56,901 nucleotides of DNA from Lysobacterales bacterium (lineage in GTDB: Bacteria > Pseudomonadota > Gammaproteobacteria > Xanthomonadales > SZUA-5), in the NCBI GenBank assembly GCA_019187485.1, contig JABAQR010000056.1:1-56901 (forward strand), in the 5' to 3' direction. Shown piece by piece: positions 18,174-26,655 of this stretch. The first letter of the stretch is position 1. Every line of letters starts with the position of its first letter. The position numbers were made by a program, and so were the translations under genes. Below the pieces are notes generated by a model. It ran no database searches, was not told the origin of the DNA, and worked only from the letters and a program-made list of their open reading frames with translations.

Positions 18174-18872
18174 CTACTGCTTCACCCGCCGCTCGGCCTC
18201 GGTGAGGGCCACCTTGTCGCGCAGGTAGACCGGCAGGGCCTGGCGCGCCGGCACGCCAAGGCCGGCACGCAGCGCGCGGGCACCCAGGCGTGCGACCGCG
18301 GCGGCCTGCGGGAAGACGCTGCGCTCGATCGCGTCGAGGCGATAACCGAAGCGCTCGCGCAGCAGCGGCGCGTAGGCGCGGAAGCCGGGGCCGACCGCGC
18401 ACCAGATGTTGTCGCCGGGCAGCGCCAGCTCGGCCGGCGCGACCAGTTGCTCGTCGGCCACGGCGTACACCAGCCCCTCGGCATCGACCTCGAAGCCCCC
18501 GGCGTAGACCTCGCCCATGCGCGCGTCGGCGAGCGCCAGGATCGGCGCCACCGCACCGCGCGCATAACCCTCCTGCGCGAGCGCGGCGAGCGAGGACACC
18601 GGCAGCGCCGGGATGTCGAGGCCATAGGCGATGCCCTGGGCGGCAGCGACCGCCATGCGCACGCCGGTGAAGGCGCCCGGGCCGCAGCCGAAGGCCACCG
18701 CGGACAGCTCGAGCTTGTCGACGCGCGCGTCGGCGAGCACTGCGTCGATCAGCGGCAGCAGGCGATCGCCATGGCGCACGCCCACGTCCTGCACGCGTTC
18801 GCAGAGCTCGCCGCTGGCCCACACCGCGACCGACAACACCTCGGTCGAGCATTCGATCGCGAGCAGGTTCAT
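18174..18872 (-). CDS. tsaB: tRNA threonylcarbamoyladenosine biosynthesis protein TsaB
   Basis: TsaB is the non-catalytic partner of TsaD in t6A37 formation in ANN-decoding tRNAs. The 232-residue product has the ASKHA-fold N-terminus NLLAIECSTE and the diagnostic GPGAFTGVRMAVAAAQGIA block near residues 68-86. The ATG 18870-18872 overlaps the creD stop (ATGA), an atypical partner. The stop lies right against repeat element D. Confidence 0.95.
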   Translation of the reverse strand: MNLLAIECSTEVLSVAVWASGELCERVQDVGVRHGDRLLPLIDAVLADARVDKLELSAVAFGCGPGAFTGVRMAVAAAQGIAYGLDIPALPVSSLAALAQEGYARGAVAPILALADARMGEVYAGGFEVDAEGLVYAVADEQLVAPAELALPGDNIWCAVGPGFRAYAPLLRERFGYRLDAIERSVFPQAAAVARLGARALRAGLGVPARQALPVYLRDKVALTEAERRVKQ

Positions 18873-20227
18873 GGCTGCGGGGCCAGGGCATTGCCGACGG
18901 GGGCGGCACTGTACCAGTCGAGCCGCCGGGTCAGGTACATCGCCGTGGCGAGCAGCAGCGCGAGGCCGACCGCGCCGAGCAGCAGCGACAGCTCCTCGGC
19001 GCGGATCAGCACCAGCAGGAAGCCGTACAAGGCGGCGAGCACGCCGGCGCCGAGCGCGCCGCGGCCCCAGCCGCCGAGCACCGCCGCCGAGTAGCCGCCG
19101 ACCATCGCGACCACGCTGGCCGCCGCCAGCAGGTAGGCGGCGACGAAGCCGATGTGCTCGCCGAGCGCGAGCAGCAGCAGGTAGAAGACCGCGAGCGCGA
19201 GGCCGACCAGCGCGTAATGGAAGGGATGCAGGCGCACGCCGACCAGCACCTCGGTCAGGAACAGCGCGGCGATCGTCAGCGCCAGCACCAGCACGCCGTA
19301 TTTCGCGCTGCGCTCGTTCTGCTGGTAGAGCCCGGCGGGCTCGACCAGGCTGACGCCGACCGCCTGTTCGCCCCAGCCGGCGATCACGCTCGCATCGGCG
19401 AGCACCGCGGGGATGCCGGTGGACAGGTCGAGCAGGCGCCAGCTCGCGCTGAAACCGTCCTCGCGCACCTCGCGCTTGCGCGGCAGCGCGCCGCCGGCGA
19501 ACCCGGGATGCGGCCAGTCGCCCTGCACGGCGACCGTGAACTCGGCAGCGTTCGGCACGAATTCGAGCGCGCGCGCACCCGCCAGTTCGATCGCGATCGC
19601 GAAGGGCAAGGCTTCCGCGCCGCCCGCGTCGATGCCGAGCGGCGCTGCCAGCACCGCGCGTGCCGCCTGCGCGGAATAGGCGTGCCCGAGGGTCCAGCGC
19701 TCCGCGCTCGGCTTCAAGGTCAGCGCGGCGCCGGCGAGTTCGGCACGCTCGACCGCGCGCAGCCCGGTCAGGTCGCCCGGCGCGAACTGCAGCGTCCGTT
19801 GTTCCAGCGTCCAGGTCTCGGGCTCGTCGAGGTCGACGCGCACCTGCCCCGGCTGGAAGCGACCGTCGATGTGCAGTTTGGCGGTGTAGATCGGCAGCGC
19901 ATACAGCCCGATGCGGCGGGTTTCGATGCGCAGACGCGCGTCCACCTGCGCCTGCGTCGGCGTCAGCCAGCGCGTGCGCCGCTCGCGGATCACCTCGTTG
20001 TCCTTGTTGACGCGCTCGCGGACGTACTCGAAGCGCAGCAGCGGCAGCAGCAGCGCCTGTTCCCGGCCCCAGCCGGCGGCGATCCGGTTCTCTGCTTCGC
20101 GCGCGAGCGCGGCGCGCTCCTGGCCGAGGTCGTGGACCAGGCCCTGCGGGATCAGCAGCAGCAGCGAGAGGACAGCGAGGACGAAGAGCTTGAAGGTGGT
20201 GGACGCGCCGAGGGCGAGGCGGGACAT
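18869..20227 (-). CDS. creD: CreD-family inner-membrane protein
   Basis: A 452-residue protein of the CreD/CpxA-independent membrane family (PF06123). One N-terminal helix (KLFVLAVLSLLLLIP) is followed by a large periplasmic domain with LGQERAALAREAENRIA and SRIG/RRIGLYALPIYTA, and then by six C-terminal helices including VGVRLHPFHYALVGLALAVFY. Its role is unclear; in Enterobacteria it belongs to the CreBC regulon and affects envelope integrity. No creB/creC genes are adjacent, and instead the gene is coupled to tsaB. The ATG at 20225-20227 starts the conserved part. Confidence 0.88.
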   Translation of the reverse strand: MSRLALGASTTFKLFVLAVLSLLLLIPQGLVHDLGQERAALAREAENRIAAGWGREQALLLPLLRFEYVRERVNKDNEVIRERRTRWLTPTQAQVDARLRIETRRIGLYALPIYTAKLHIDGRFQPGQVRVDLDEPETWTLEQRTLQFAPGDLTGLRAVERAELAGAALTLKPSAERWTLGHAYSAQAARAVLAAPLGIDAGGAEALPFAIAIELAGARALEFVPNAAEFTVAVQGDWPHPGFAGGALPRKREVREDGFSASWRLLDLSTGIPAVLADASVIAGWGEQAVGVSLVEPAGLYQQNERSAKYGVLVLALTIAALFLTEVLVGVRLHPFHYALVGLALAVFYLLLLALGEHIGFVAAYLLAAASVVAMVGGYSAAVLGGWGRGALGAGVLAALYGFLLVLIRAEELSLLLGAVGLALLLATAMYLTRRLDWYSAAPVGNALAPQP

Positions 20228-20454
20228 GGCGTGGCTCGAGGTGGCGGAGGCTGTAGCAGGCGCCGCCACCGGGTTGCCGCGCGGGCGATGCGCGGCCAGC
20301 CCGCGGGCGATCGCGGGCGGTGCACGGGCAGAGCGGCAATCTGTCCGACCGCGCCGCGCCGCACCGCGCGCGTCGACCATGATGTGTTCCCCGGAATCGC
20401 GGCAGGGATGCCCGTTACCGGGCACCCACTGCACAGATCCCGGCGGGCGCAACT

Positions 20455-20865
20455 AGCGCTCCATTGACCCCGCACTCGTCCTGAGTTTGTTCGTCCATTT
20501 GATCGCTGCCACACGAGGGGCGGCTTCTCCGGCCCGAGCATCATCGGCCACGGCTTCGCGCCTTCCCGATGCGGACCCCGCGCCGACAACTCGTGTGGCC
20601 AGGCTGGAGACCTCCTGGCTCCCGGACGGAGTGTGTATCGACATGCCAGGGGCTCTTGACCACGCCAGGTTGCAGTGGCGCTCGCGATGGCGCACCAATG
20701 CATGTCGCCTTCCGCGGAACCAGAAGGCGTCGGCACCCGAGGGCAGGCCTTTTCGCAGCTCAATGGCTGACTTGTCGACACCCCTGTCAACGCTTCACGG
20801 CACGCCTCGCGACGCACCGCGCAGGACTCGGGGACAACGTGGATCGCTACTGTTGGCGAGGACTT
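20455..20865 (-). mobile_element. group II intron relic (5' ribozyme part, no reverse transcriptase)
   Basis: Read on the minus strand, this stretch resembles the 5' half of a bacterial group II intron as I remember it: GAGTCCTGCGCGGTGC, then GCGTTGACAGGGGTGT, CAGCCATTGAGC, GGTGCCGACGCC, GGAAGGCGA, CCGGGAGCCAGGAGGTCTC and ATCGGGAAGGCG appear in the expected order and spacing. The start of the intron-encoded protein should follow near 20460, but no reverse transcriptase or domain V is found, and coding sequence of creD begins 230 bp further. It is a truncated, immobile copy. The 20228-20454 remainder shows only a GCCCG-GTAA-CGGGC hairpin and the creD upstream region. Confidence 0.6.
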
Positions 20866-20901
20866 GCACCCCTGACACTCCGCCGGTCTCGTCGGCGCGC
20901 C

Positions 20902-22026
20902 TTACTCAAAGCCGTTCGCGAACATCGAGTTCCAGTTGCCGAGCGGAGTGAACATCGGGCCGGCGGACTTGCAGATCATCGAGTTGACGCCGGTGAGGTC
21001 GCGTACGCCGGAACGGTAGTAGAGGACGACGTCGCTGCCACTGCCGTTGCCGTCGATATCACCGCCATTGGCGAGATTGCCGTGCGCCATGCCGCAATCG
21101 CCCAGGCTGTAGTTGGCGTTGTCGCCATACTCGTTCGCGACATAGGCGGTGCCGATGACGTCGACCAGGTGGAAATTGCGCCCAGACTGGTTGGTCGGCG
21201 TCTCGTAGTCGCTGCGGCTCGGAGTCAGGCGGTAGCCGCGGCCGGTCGTCGTGTTGCGGACTTCCCAGGTGCGCTCGCTGCCGCCCGGACCCCCGGTCTG
21301 GCTGCGCAGGCTGGTGAACTCGGTGCTCTGAACCGCATCGTTGATCGACAGCACGTTGTTGTCCGCGCCATCGATGTCGAAGTCGAAGCGCCAGTAGTTG
21401 TGGTGCCAGTGGGTGGTGCCGTTGCCGGTGCCGTTGCGATTGCCGAAGCCGAACTGAGCATCGAAGGCACCGTTCGCGTAGAAGAAGAAGCGCGAACTGT
21501 AGAAATACCAATCGGCGGAATACTGGGTGGTCAGCACGACATGGTCGCCCTTGTCCTCGATGGCGACGCCATTGAAGCAGTCGCCGGAGGTGCGTCCCGG
21601 CAACTGGAAGGGACAATCGCCGTACGCCTGGGTCGGATGGGCCGAACGGTCGCAGGAAGTGGTCGGCGCGAACACCGAGGAGACCCCGAGCTGATTGCGC
21701 AGCGCCGGTTCGGCGACGAAGTTCGAATTGGTGTCCTTCCAGTCGCGATAGCAGGTGGACGAGGTGTACTCGGCGAACAGCATCGGCGCGTGCGCGCGTT
21801 TCAGCACAGGGAAACCGTTGTACTGCACGTTGCGCAGCTCCAGGCCCGAACCACGCGGACCGGAACTCTGGCTGGGGCGCAACCAGCACATCTGCCACAC
21901 CGGATTGTTCGCCGGCCAGCTGAGCAGGGTCTCGTTGCCGCTGCAGCTCACGGCGGCGTCGCCTGCGGGTGCATGCAGCAGGGCGGAGGACAGCGCGAGC
22001 AGCGCCAGAACGTGCAGGGTTTTCAA
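20902..22026 (-). CDS. secreted copper-amine-oxidase-like catalytic-domain protein
   Basis: A 374-residue exported protein (signal peptide 1-25). Read against copper amine oxidases from memory, LELRNVQYNGFPVLKRA, GVAIEDKG, HWHHNYWRFDFDIDG and DVVLYYRSGV line up without gaps with the family's catalytic beta-sandwich. The copper-ligand pair H-x-H is kept (His206, His208). At the topaquinone site the usual N-Y-[DE] reads Q168-Y169-S170, and the third ligand His appears as Asp343. It ends in MFANGFE. The start is TTG 22024-22026 with GAGGGAAG upstream, overlapping the lipoprotein stop (TTGA). It may be an altered oxidase or a binding protein. Confidence 0.65.
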   Translation of the reverse strand: MKTLHVLALLALSSALLHAPAGDAAVSCSGNETLLSWPANNPVWQMCWLRPSQSSGPRGSGLELRNVQYNGFPVLKRAHAPMLFAEYTSSTCYRDWKDTNSNFVAEPALRNQLGVSSVFAPTTSCDRSAHPTQAYGDCPFQLPGRTSGDCFNGVAIEDKGDHVVLTTQYSADWYFYSSRFFFYANGAFDAQFGFGNRNGTGNGTTHWHHNYWRFDFDIDGADNNVLSINDAVQSTEFTSLRSQTGGPGGSERTWEVRNTTTGRGYRLTPSRSDYETPTNQSGRNFHLVDVIGTAYVANEYGDNANYSLGDCGMAHGNLANGGDIDGNGSGSDVVLYYRSGVRDLTGVNSMICKSAGPMFTPLGNWNSMFANGFE

Positions 22027-22613
22027 GGCGTCTTCCCTCGATGGGCTTTCAGTTGGGCAGCGGTGTAGGGATCGACATCGCCGGCGGCAAAATGAGGTTG
22101 CACGACGCGGCCGGTTTGCAGATCGACGATCGCGTGCACGAGCTTGCGCCAGCCGTCGCCGGCGGAAGCGATGACGTGCACGCAGCGCGACCTGGAATTG
22201 CAGTCGGCATCGTCGGGTACGCGGTAGCTGAAGCCGCCATAGACATGATCGGCAGCCTGCATTTGCGGCCCGATCTGCGGGTCCGCGCGCGCGAGCTCGA
22301 AGGCGTAGGCCTTCTCGGCGTCGGTCAGGTTCAAGGTCAGCATCGGCTGCTCGTGCTCGCTGATGCGGCCTTGCGCATCGCGGATGCGCTGGATCGCGAC
22401 CGCCCGATCGTAGTCCCAGGCGTATTCGACGTGCACCGGTATTTCGGCGCCATCTTGCTTGAATACGTCGTCGTAGCTGCGAACGATCACGATGCCGCTG
22501 GCACGCGGGTCGCGTGGGGACGCGACGGAGTCGCCCGCGAGCCGCGTCGACTGGCAACCGGGCAAGACCAGCAGCAGACTCGTGATCACGGCAATGCAGA
22601 GTGAGCGGTTCAT
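22023..22613 (-). CDS. lipoprotein resembling the N-terminal domains of copper amine oxidase
   Basis: A 196-residue lipoprotein: signal peptide with lipobox LPGC, lipidated Cys20. Residues about 92-112 (LTLNLTDAEKAYAFELARAD) and 150-172 (WRKLVHAIVDLQTGRVV) resemble the N2/N3 domains that precede the catalytic domain in copper amine oxidases. Two further Cys (138, 144) may form a disulfide. The ATG 22611-22613 overlaps the cytochrome stop (ATGA), and its stop overlaps the next start, so cytochrome, lipoprotein and oxidase-like protein are coupled. The domain match is by eye and moderate. Confidence 0.55.
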   Translation of the reverse strand: MNRSLCIAVITSLLLVLPGCQSTRLAGDSVASPRDPRASGIVIVRSYDDVFKQDGAEIPVHVEYAWDYDRAVAIQRIRDAQGRISEHEQPMLTLNLTDAEKAYAFELARADPQIGPQMQAADHVYGGFSYRVPDDADCNSRSRCVHVIASAGDGWRKLVHAIVDLQTGRVVQPHFAAGDVDPYTAAQLKAHRGKTP

Positions 22614-24454
22614 GGACTGGCCTCGGTGCTGGCGCTGTCGCTGGCCATGTCGACCGGTGGCGAACGGCCGTACTCCTGCCACAGGTCGTACATGTACTGG
22701 CTGCGGGTCAGATTGGCGGGCCCGACCGTGCTGCTGCGCTGGCACATCTGGTTCTCGGTCGGGATGTTGTGGTCGATGGCCTCGTCGCGCAGGAACTCGA
22801 TGTACTCGCGACTCGCAATCTGGAAGCGCAGGCGGGCCGTGACGGTCAGCGGCAGCGCGGTGCCGGGCGGCACCGGGATCGTGTAGCTGGTGTCATCCCA
22901 GTGCTGAAGGACGCCCGGGCCGACCTGCGGATAGTTGTAACCGATCGGCCGGATTTCGGGATCGTTGCCGCCGCGGAATCCACGCGGCGGAATGCGATTG
23001 TCCTTGGCCACACAGTTGTTCAGCGCAAAGTGGAAGAGCTCCCGACCGTTGTTGTCGTCGACGTCGCACTGGTGGTCGCCGTTGAGGTTCCACTGGCCCT
23101 GCAGGATCTCGTAGACCTTGATCTGCGGATCCTCGGTCAGCACACCGGTGGCGGCATCGTAGGCGCCGCTCTCGTGGATGGTTGCGCCGTCGGCATCGGC
23201 GACCTTGAGATTCAGCCACATCCGGCGACCTTCGGAATAACCGGTCGGCAGCTTGTGGCCGGAGAGATTGGTCACGCGCACGCGCACCACGAGGTTGCCA
23301 CCGGCGCCGCCGAAGCTCTGGATGGCGGTGTCGACGGTCGCACTGCGCTGGTTCAGCATTTCTTCGGCCCAGGCGATGGTGCGGTTGAATGCTCCCACGC
23401 GACCGAGGCCGTACTCGTCGCGCAGGATGCGCGGAATCCAGTGATTCGCACCGACGAACTCGTGCACCGACAGTTCGCCGGCGCGCGATCCCGCGGCCTC
23501 GAACAGGCAGGCGCGCGCGGCCGGGTCTTCGCTGGTGCGCATGTGGCAGTCCTGGCAGTCGCGCTCGAAACCGTTCAGGTTGCCGAGCACCGGCGCGCGC
23601 CCGTCGAAGCCGTCGGCGAACATCGCGTCGGCGTAGGCACTGGCCTTCCACTCGCTGTAGGTGCGCTCGATCGGGAAGGGGATGCCGCTGTCGCTGCCAT
23701 CGGCGAGGATCAGGGTTTTCAGTGCTCCCGCGCTGGTGTCCGGGGTGTTGACGTCGTGGCAGCCGCCACAGAACTCCGAGGATCCGATGTAGCGGGAGTG
23801 CTCCCAACCATGCGGCGGTGGCGGCACCGAGGTGCTGTTGCTGTAGCGGTACGGTCCCTTGCGACAGGGTCCGAAATAACTGCCGCCATCCTCGCTGTTG
23901 CACTGCATCGAATCGTCGATCCACAGATTGGCATTGCCGATGATGGGCGACTGTCCCGCCGGTCCTGTCTGATTGGCACGGTGGCAGTAGTGGCAGGTGA
24001 TGCCTGCGTAATCGTTGGTTTCGCTGTCCGGGTCGGTCAGCGAACCACTCAGTTCACAGCCGTCGGTACCATCGATCAGAGGGGTGGCCGGAATGCCGGT
24101 TTTGCGTACGCGTCCGCCGAACCAGCCTGTCGGGGTGTGGCAGCGCAGACAGTAATCGCCCACACCGGGCACATCGCGGTTGGCGATGTCCAACGCCGCC
24201 CAGAACAGCGGATCGCGGGTGGCATTCGCCATCATCGATCCAGACCAGGTCGAATGCGGCATGAAACCGGCGTCCGCCACTTCGAATGCGCCGTGGCAGC
24301 TGGAACAGGCGTTTGGCTCCTCAAGCCCGTTTTGCAGTCGCGGCTGGCTGCCGTGCGGGGTGAAGTCGATGGGGGCGCCGGCCATCGCGGCGACGGCGAC
24401 CAGCCAGCCGGAGGCGAGGCTGGCGAGGAGTCGGAGGGGCGAGCGCAAGTTCAT
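22610..24454 (-). CDS. exported pentaheme c-type cytochrome
   Basis: A 614-residue periplasmic or outer-face protein with signal peptide 1-26. Five CxxCH haem sites are present at residues 50-54, 102-106, 154-158, 229-233 and 300-304, all in the first half. The second half (about 340-610) has no haems and looks beta-rich (NLVVRVRVTNLSGHKLPTGY, a motif common to multihaem cytochromes with a C-terminal sandwich domain). The LSGHKLPTGYSEGRR segment is typical of the family found beside metal or amine redox enzymes. ATG 24452-24454. It probably accepts electrons from a partner in the cluster. Confidence 0.88.
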   Translation of the reverse strand: MNLRSPLRLLASLASGWLVAVAAMAGAPIDFTPHGSQPRLQNGLEEPNACSSCHGAFEVADAGFMPHSTWSGSMMANATRDPLFWAALDIANRDVPGVGDYCLRCHTPTGWFGGRVRKTGIPATPLIDGTDGCELSGSLTDPDSETNDYAGITCHYCHRANQTGPAGQSPIIGNANLWIDDSMQCNSEDGGSYFGPCRKGPYRYSNSTSVPPPPHGWEHSRYIGSSEFCGGCHDVNTPDTSAGALKTLILADGSDSGIPFPIERTYSEWKASAYADAMFADGFDGRAPVLGNLNGFERDCQDCHMRTSEDPAARACLFEAAGSRAGELSVHEFVGANHWIPRILRDEYGLGRVGAFNRTIAWAEEMLNQRSATVDTAIQSFGGAGGNLVVRVRVTNLSGHKLPTGYSEGRRMWLNLKVADADGATIHESGAYDAATGVLTEDPQIKVYEILQGQWNLNGDHQCDVDDNNGRELFHFALNNCVAKDNRIPPRGFRGGNDPEIRPIGYNYPQVGPGVLQHWDDTSYTIPVPPGTALPLTVTARLRFQIASREYIEFLRDEAIDHNIPTENQMCQRSSTVGPANLTRSQYMYDLWQEYGRSPPVDMASDSASTEASP

Positions 24455-24533
24455 CGGATTCAGTGGTCGGAGGGCGCGAGGTGCGGAGTATCGAGCGCAC
24501 GCCGGTCGCGTTCCAGCCACGGGAAGCCGTCGG

Positions 24534-26486
24534 TCAGTCCTCCATCCCGTCCGCGAACAGATTGAAGGTATTGGGCACCATCAGCTTGACGGTGTAGTGA
24601 GATGGGCCGGTACCACCTGACAGGCCGAGCGTCAGAGTGCGAGTGTGCTCGGGATCGGGGGCGACGGTGGTCACCACCGAGAATCGGTACAGCAGGCCCC
24701 AGTTCAGGGCATTGCCGGCTGGCGCGGTCCAGTGGGCGGTGTCGGCCGTGAGCGCGCCAGCCCAGTCGTTGCCGGCGATGGTGTCGATGTCGGCAAAGTG
24801 AACGCCGTCCAGCACCATCCCGGCATCGCCTCCACGCGGCAGACTCAAGGATACGAAGCCGGTATTGCTGATCACCTGCAGGTTGGCGCCGGCGTTCGCG
24901 GGCGGATTGGTGTTGAGTACCGCGCGTGCGAGATCGAAGTTGTGCACCGCGTAGTCGTAGCGCCAGCAGGTGCCGGACAAGCCGGATGGGCAGGAATCCA
25001 GTTGCTTGGCCTTGACCGCGATCTTCGCTTCGCCCTCCGGCGTGTCGAGGACGACATTCCGGGTGGGATTGGTGATTGGATCTACCCAGGTGTCGATGAC
25101 CGGGCCGAGCGTGAAGGCGCCCTGACTCGTCACCTGCCAGGCATTGGCCGCATGCGAGAACGTGGTGCTGCGATGGCCCATGGTGTTGTGGATGTTGATG
25201 TCGTCCTGGATGACGTACCAGGAGTCGGTGTAGAAGGCCGATCCGACCGGCGTCAGTTGCGACTCGCGCGTGACCATGCGGTTCTGGTACTGATTGCTGC
25301 CGACGCTCTCCTCGACGCCGTCGCAGTTGCTGTCGTAGATCGAGAAGCAGCGGCCCCAGCGACCGGTCGCCGGGATCAGCTCGCGACGCGGACCGAGGTC
25401 GCCGGTGTTGTCGTTGTTGCCGGTGCCGTAGGTGTCCGCGCAATTCGGGCTCAGGATGTGGTTGCCATGGGGGCTGGCGCAGCCCACATTGGTCGTCAGG
25501 AAGGCGTGCTTGACGCCCGAGGCGCCGATCTGTTCGAGCTGGTCGTCGCGGATCCGGTACAGATTCCAGATCAAGTAGGGATGCTGGTCGTTGCCGGGAT
25601 AGGGGAAGTTGTACGGACTGACCGAGAACTTGTCGTACCAGGGCACGTCGGCGCTGTTGACGTTGTTGGTGTTGCGCAGCGTCGAGGAGGGTACGAATAC
25701 CACTTCGCCATCGTCGCCGGCGGGACCGTCGCATCCATTGACGCCAGCGCTGCTGCGACAGCGCGCAAACTGCATCGTGTAGCCGGTCAACAGCACGTCC
25801 GCGAGGAAGCCACCGGTGCCGTGGAAGTTCGGATCGCCGAGGGCCTGCTTGGCGCGCGGATCGAAGCTGCGCGGGCGCTGCACGATCGGGCTCAGGAGCT
25901 TCAGTTCGCCGACGTAGGCGCCGGCCAGGTTCGGCGCTCCGACACGCTCGGCGAAGGCTGGCGTCGCATTGATGTCCGCGCTGCGGATGTGATAGGCCTG
26001 ATGGTCGTCGACCAACTTGTACATCAGATGATTGACGAAGAACCAGGGCTCGCCGTCGGTGTCGACGAGCAGCAGTTGCAGCGGGTTCGCAGGATCCGCG
26101 CGCAGTTCGAAGCGGCTGAAATCGAAGGTCAGGCCGTCCTCCGTGCGCAGGCGGAAGCCATCGCGACCCATGAGTTTGCCGCCCGTGAATTGCTGGAAGT
26201 TGCCCTCCGGCGCGGCGAAACGCAGTCCGCCGCCGGCGAGCAGCGGGAATGCGATCTCGGCGGCAAAATCGTGACTGCCCGGCCGCATTCCAGGCCCAGC
26301 CACGACGTGGACGCGCTGGGCCGAAAGCCGGTCGACATTGAAGCGCAGTTCCACCTGACCGCCGTGCATCGTCCACTCGTCGGCTTTGGCGACTGCGGGC
26401 AATGGATCGACCGCGCTTTCTGGGGTGGCCGCCATCGCGATGACCGGAGACAGGGTCAGGGCGAGGGCGCAGGCAAGTTTGTGCAT
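24534..26486 (-). CDS. large exported protein of unknown function with LFADGMED tail
   Basis: A 650-residue protein with signal peptide 1-19. No known family is recognised. The mature part is Asp/Asn/Trp-rich and beta-like, with several Cys, and His-containing stretches such as HNTMGHRSTTFSHAANAW and DDHQAYHIRS that could bind metal. There is no CxxCH motif. It ends in NLFADGMED, the tail shared by other exported proteins in the window. It is the first gene of the four-gene minus-strand cluster, 79 bp before the cytochrome. The 169 bp upstream (26487-26655) must hold the promoter. Confidence 0.75.
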   Translation of the reverse strand: MHKLACALALTLSPVIAMAATPESAVDPLPAVAKADEWTMHGGQVELRFNVDRLSAQRVHVVAGPGMRPGSHDFAAEIAFPLLAGGGLRFAAPEGNFQQFTGGKLMGRDGFRLRTEDGLTFDFSRFELRADPANPLQLLLVDTDGEPWFFVNHLMYKLVDDHQAYHIRSADINATPAFAERVGAPNLAGAYVGELKLLSPIVQRPRSFDPRAKQALGDPNFHGTGGFLADVLLTGYTMQFARCRSSAGVNGCDGPAGDDGEVVFVPSSTLRNTNNVNSADVPWYDKFSVSPYNFPYPGNDQHPYLIWNLYRIRDDQLEQIGASGVKHAFLTTNVGCASPHGNHILSPNCADTYGTGNNDNTGDLGPRRELIPATGRWGRCFSIYDSNCDGVEESVGSNQYQNRMVTRESQLTPVGSAFYTDSWYVIQDDINIHNTMGHRSTTFSHAANAWQVTSQGAFTLGPVIDTWVDPITNPTRNVVLDTPEGEAKIAVKAKQLDSCPSGLSGTCWRYDYAVHNFDLARAVLNTNPPANAGANLQVISNTGFVSLSLPRGGDAGMVLDGVHFADIDTIAGNDWAGALTADTAHWTAPAGNALNWGLLYRFSVVTTVAPDPEHTRTLTLGLSGGTGPSHYTVKLMVPNTFNLFADGMED

Positions 26487-26655
26487 GCTTCGGACTCCGG
26501 GAAGTGCGGACTACAGGCGATCGGGTAACTTGCCATTGTACGCCCGCGGTGGGCCTGCTCTTGTGTGGTTTTCGTGACGGCCTGCCAATTCTGGTTCGGT
26601 CGCGTTGCCGCTGGCAGAAACATCATCCCGGACATGCGCCTGTGGGCGACTCGGG

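Noticed and set aside
23609..23629. MFADGFD inside the pentaheme cytochrome, similar to the C-terminal tail motif
   Set aside because: It is internal, 330 residues from the C-terminus, so probably coincidence.
22601..24565. A 654-codon plus-strand frame opposite the cytochrome
   Set aside because: No family similarity; the opposite strand has five haem motifs and a signal peptide.
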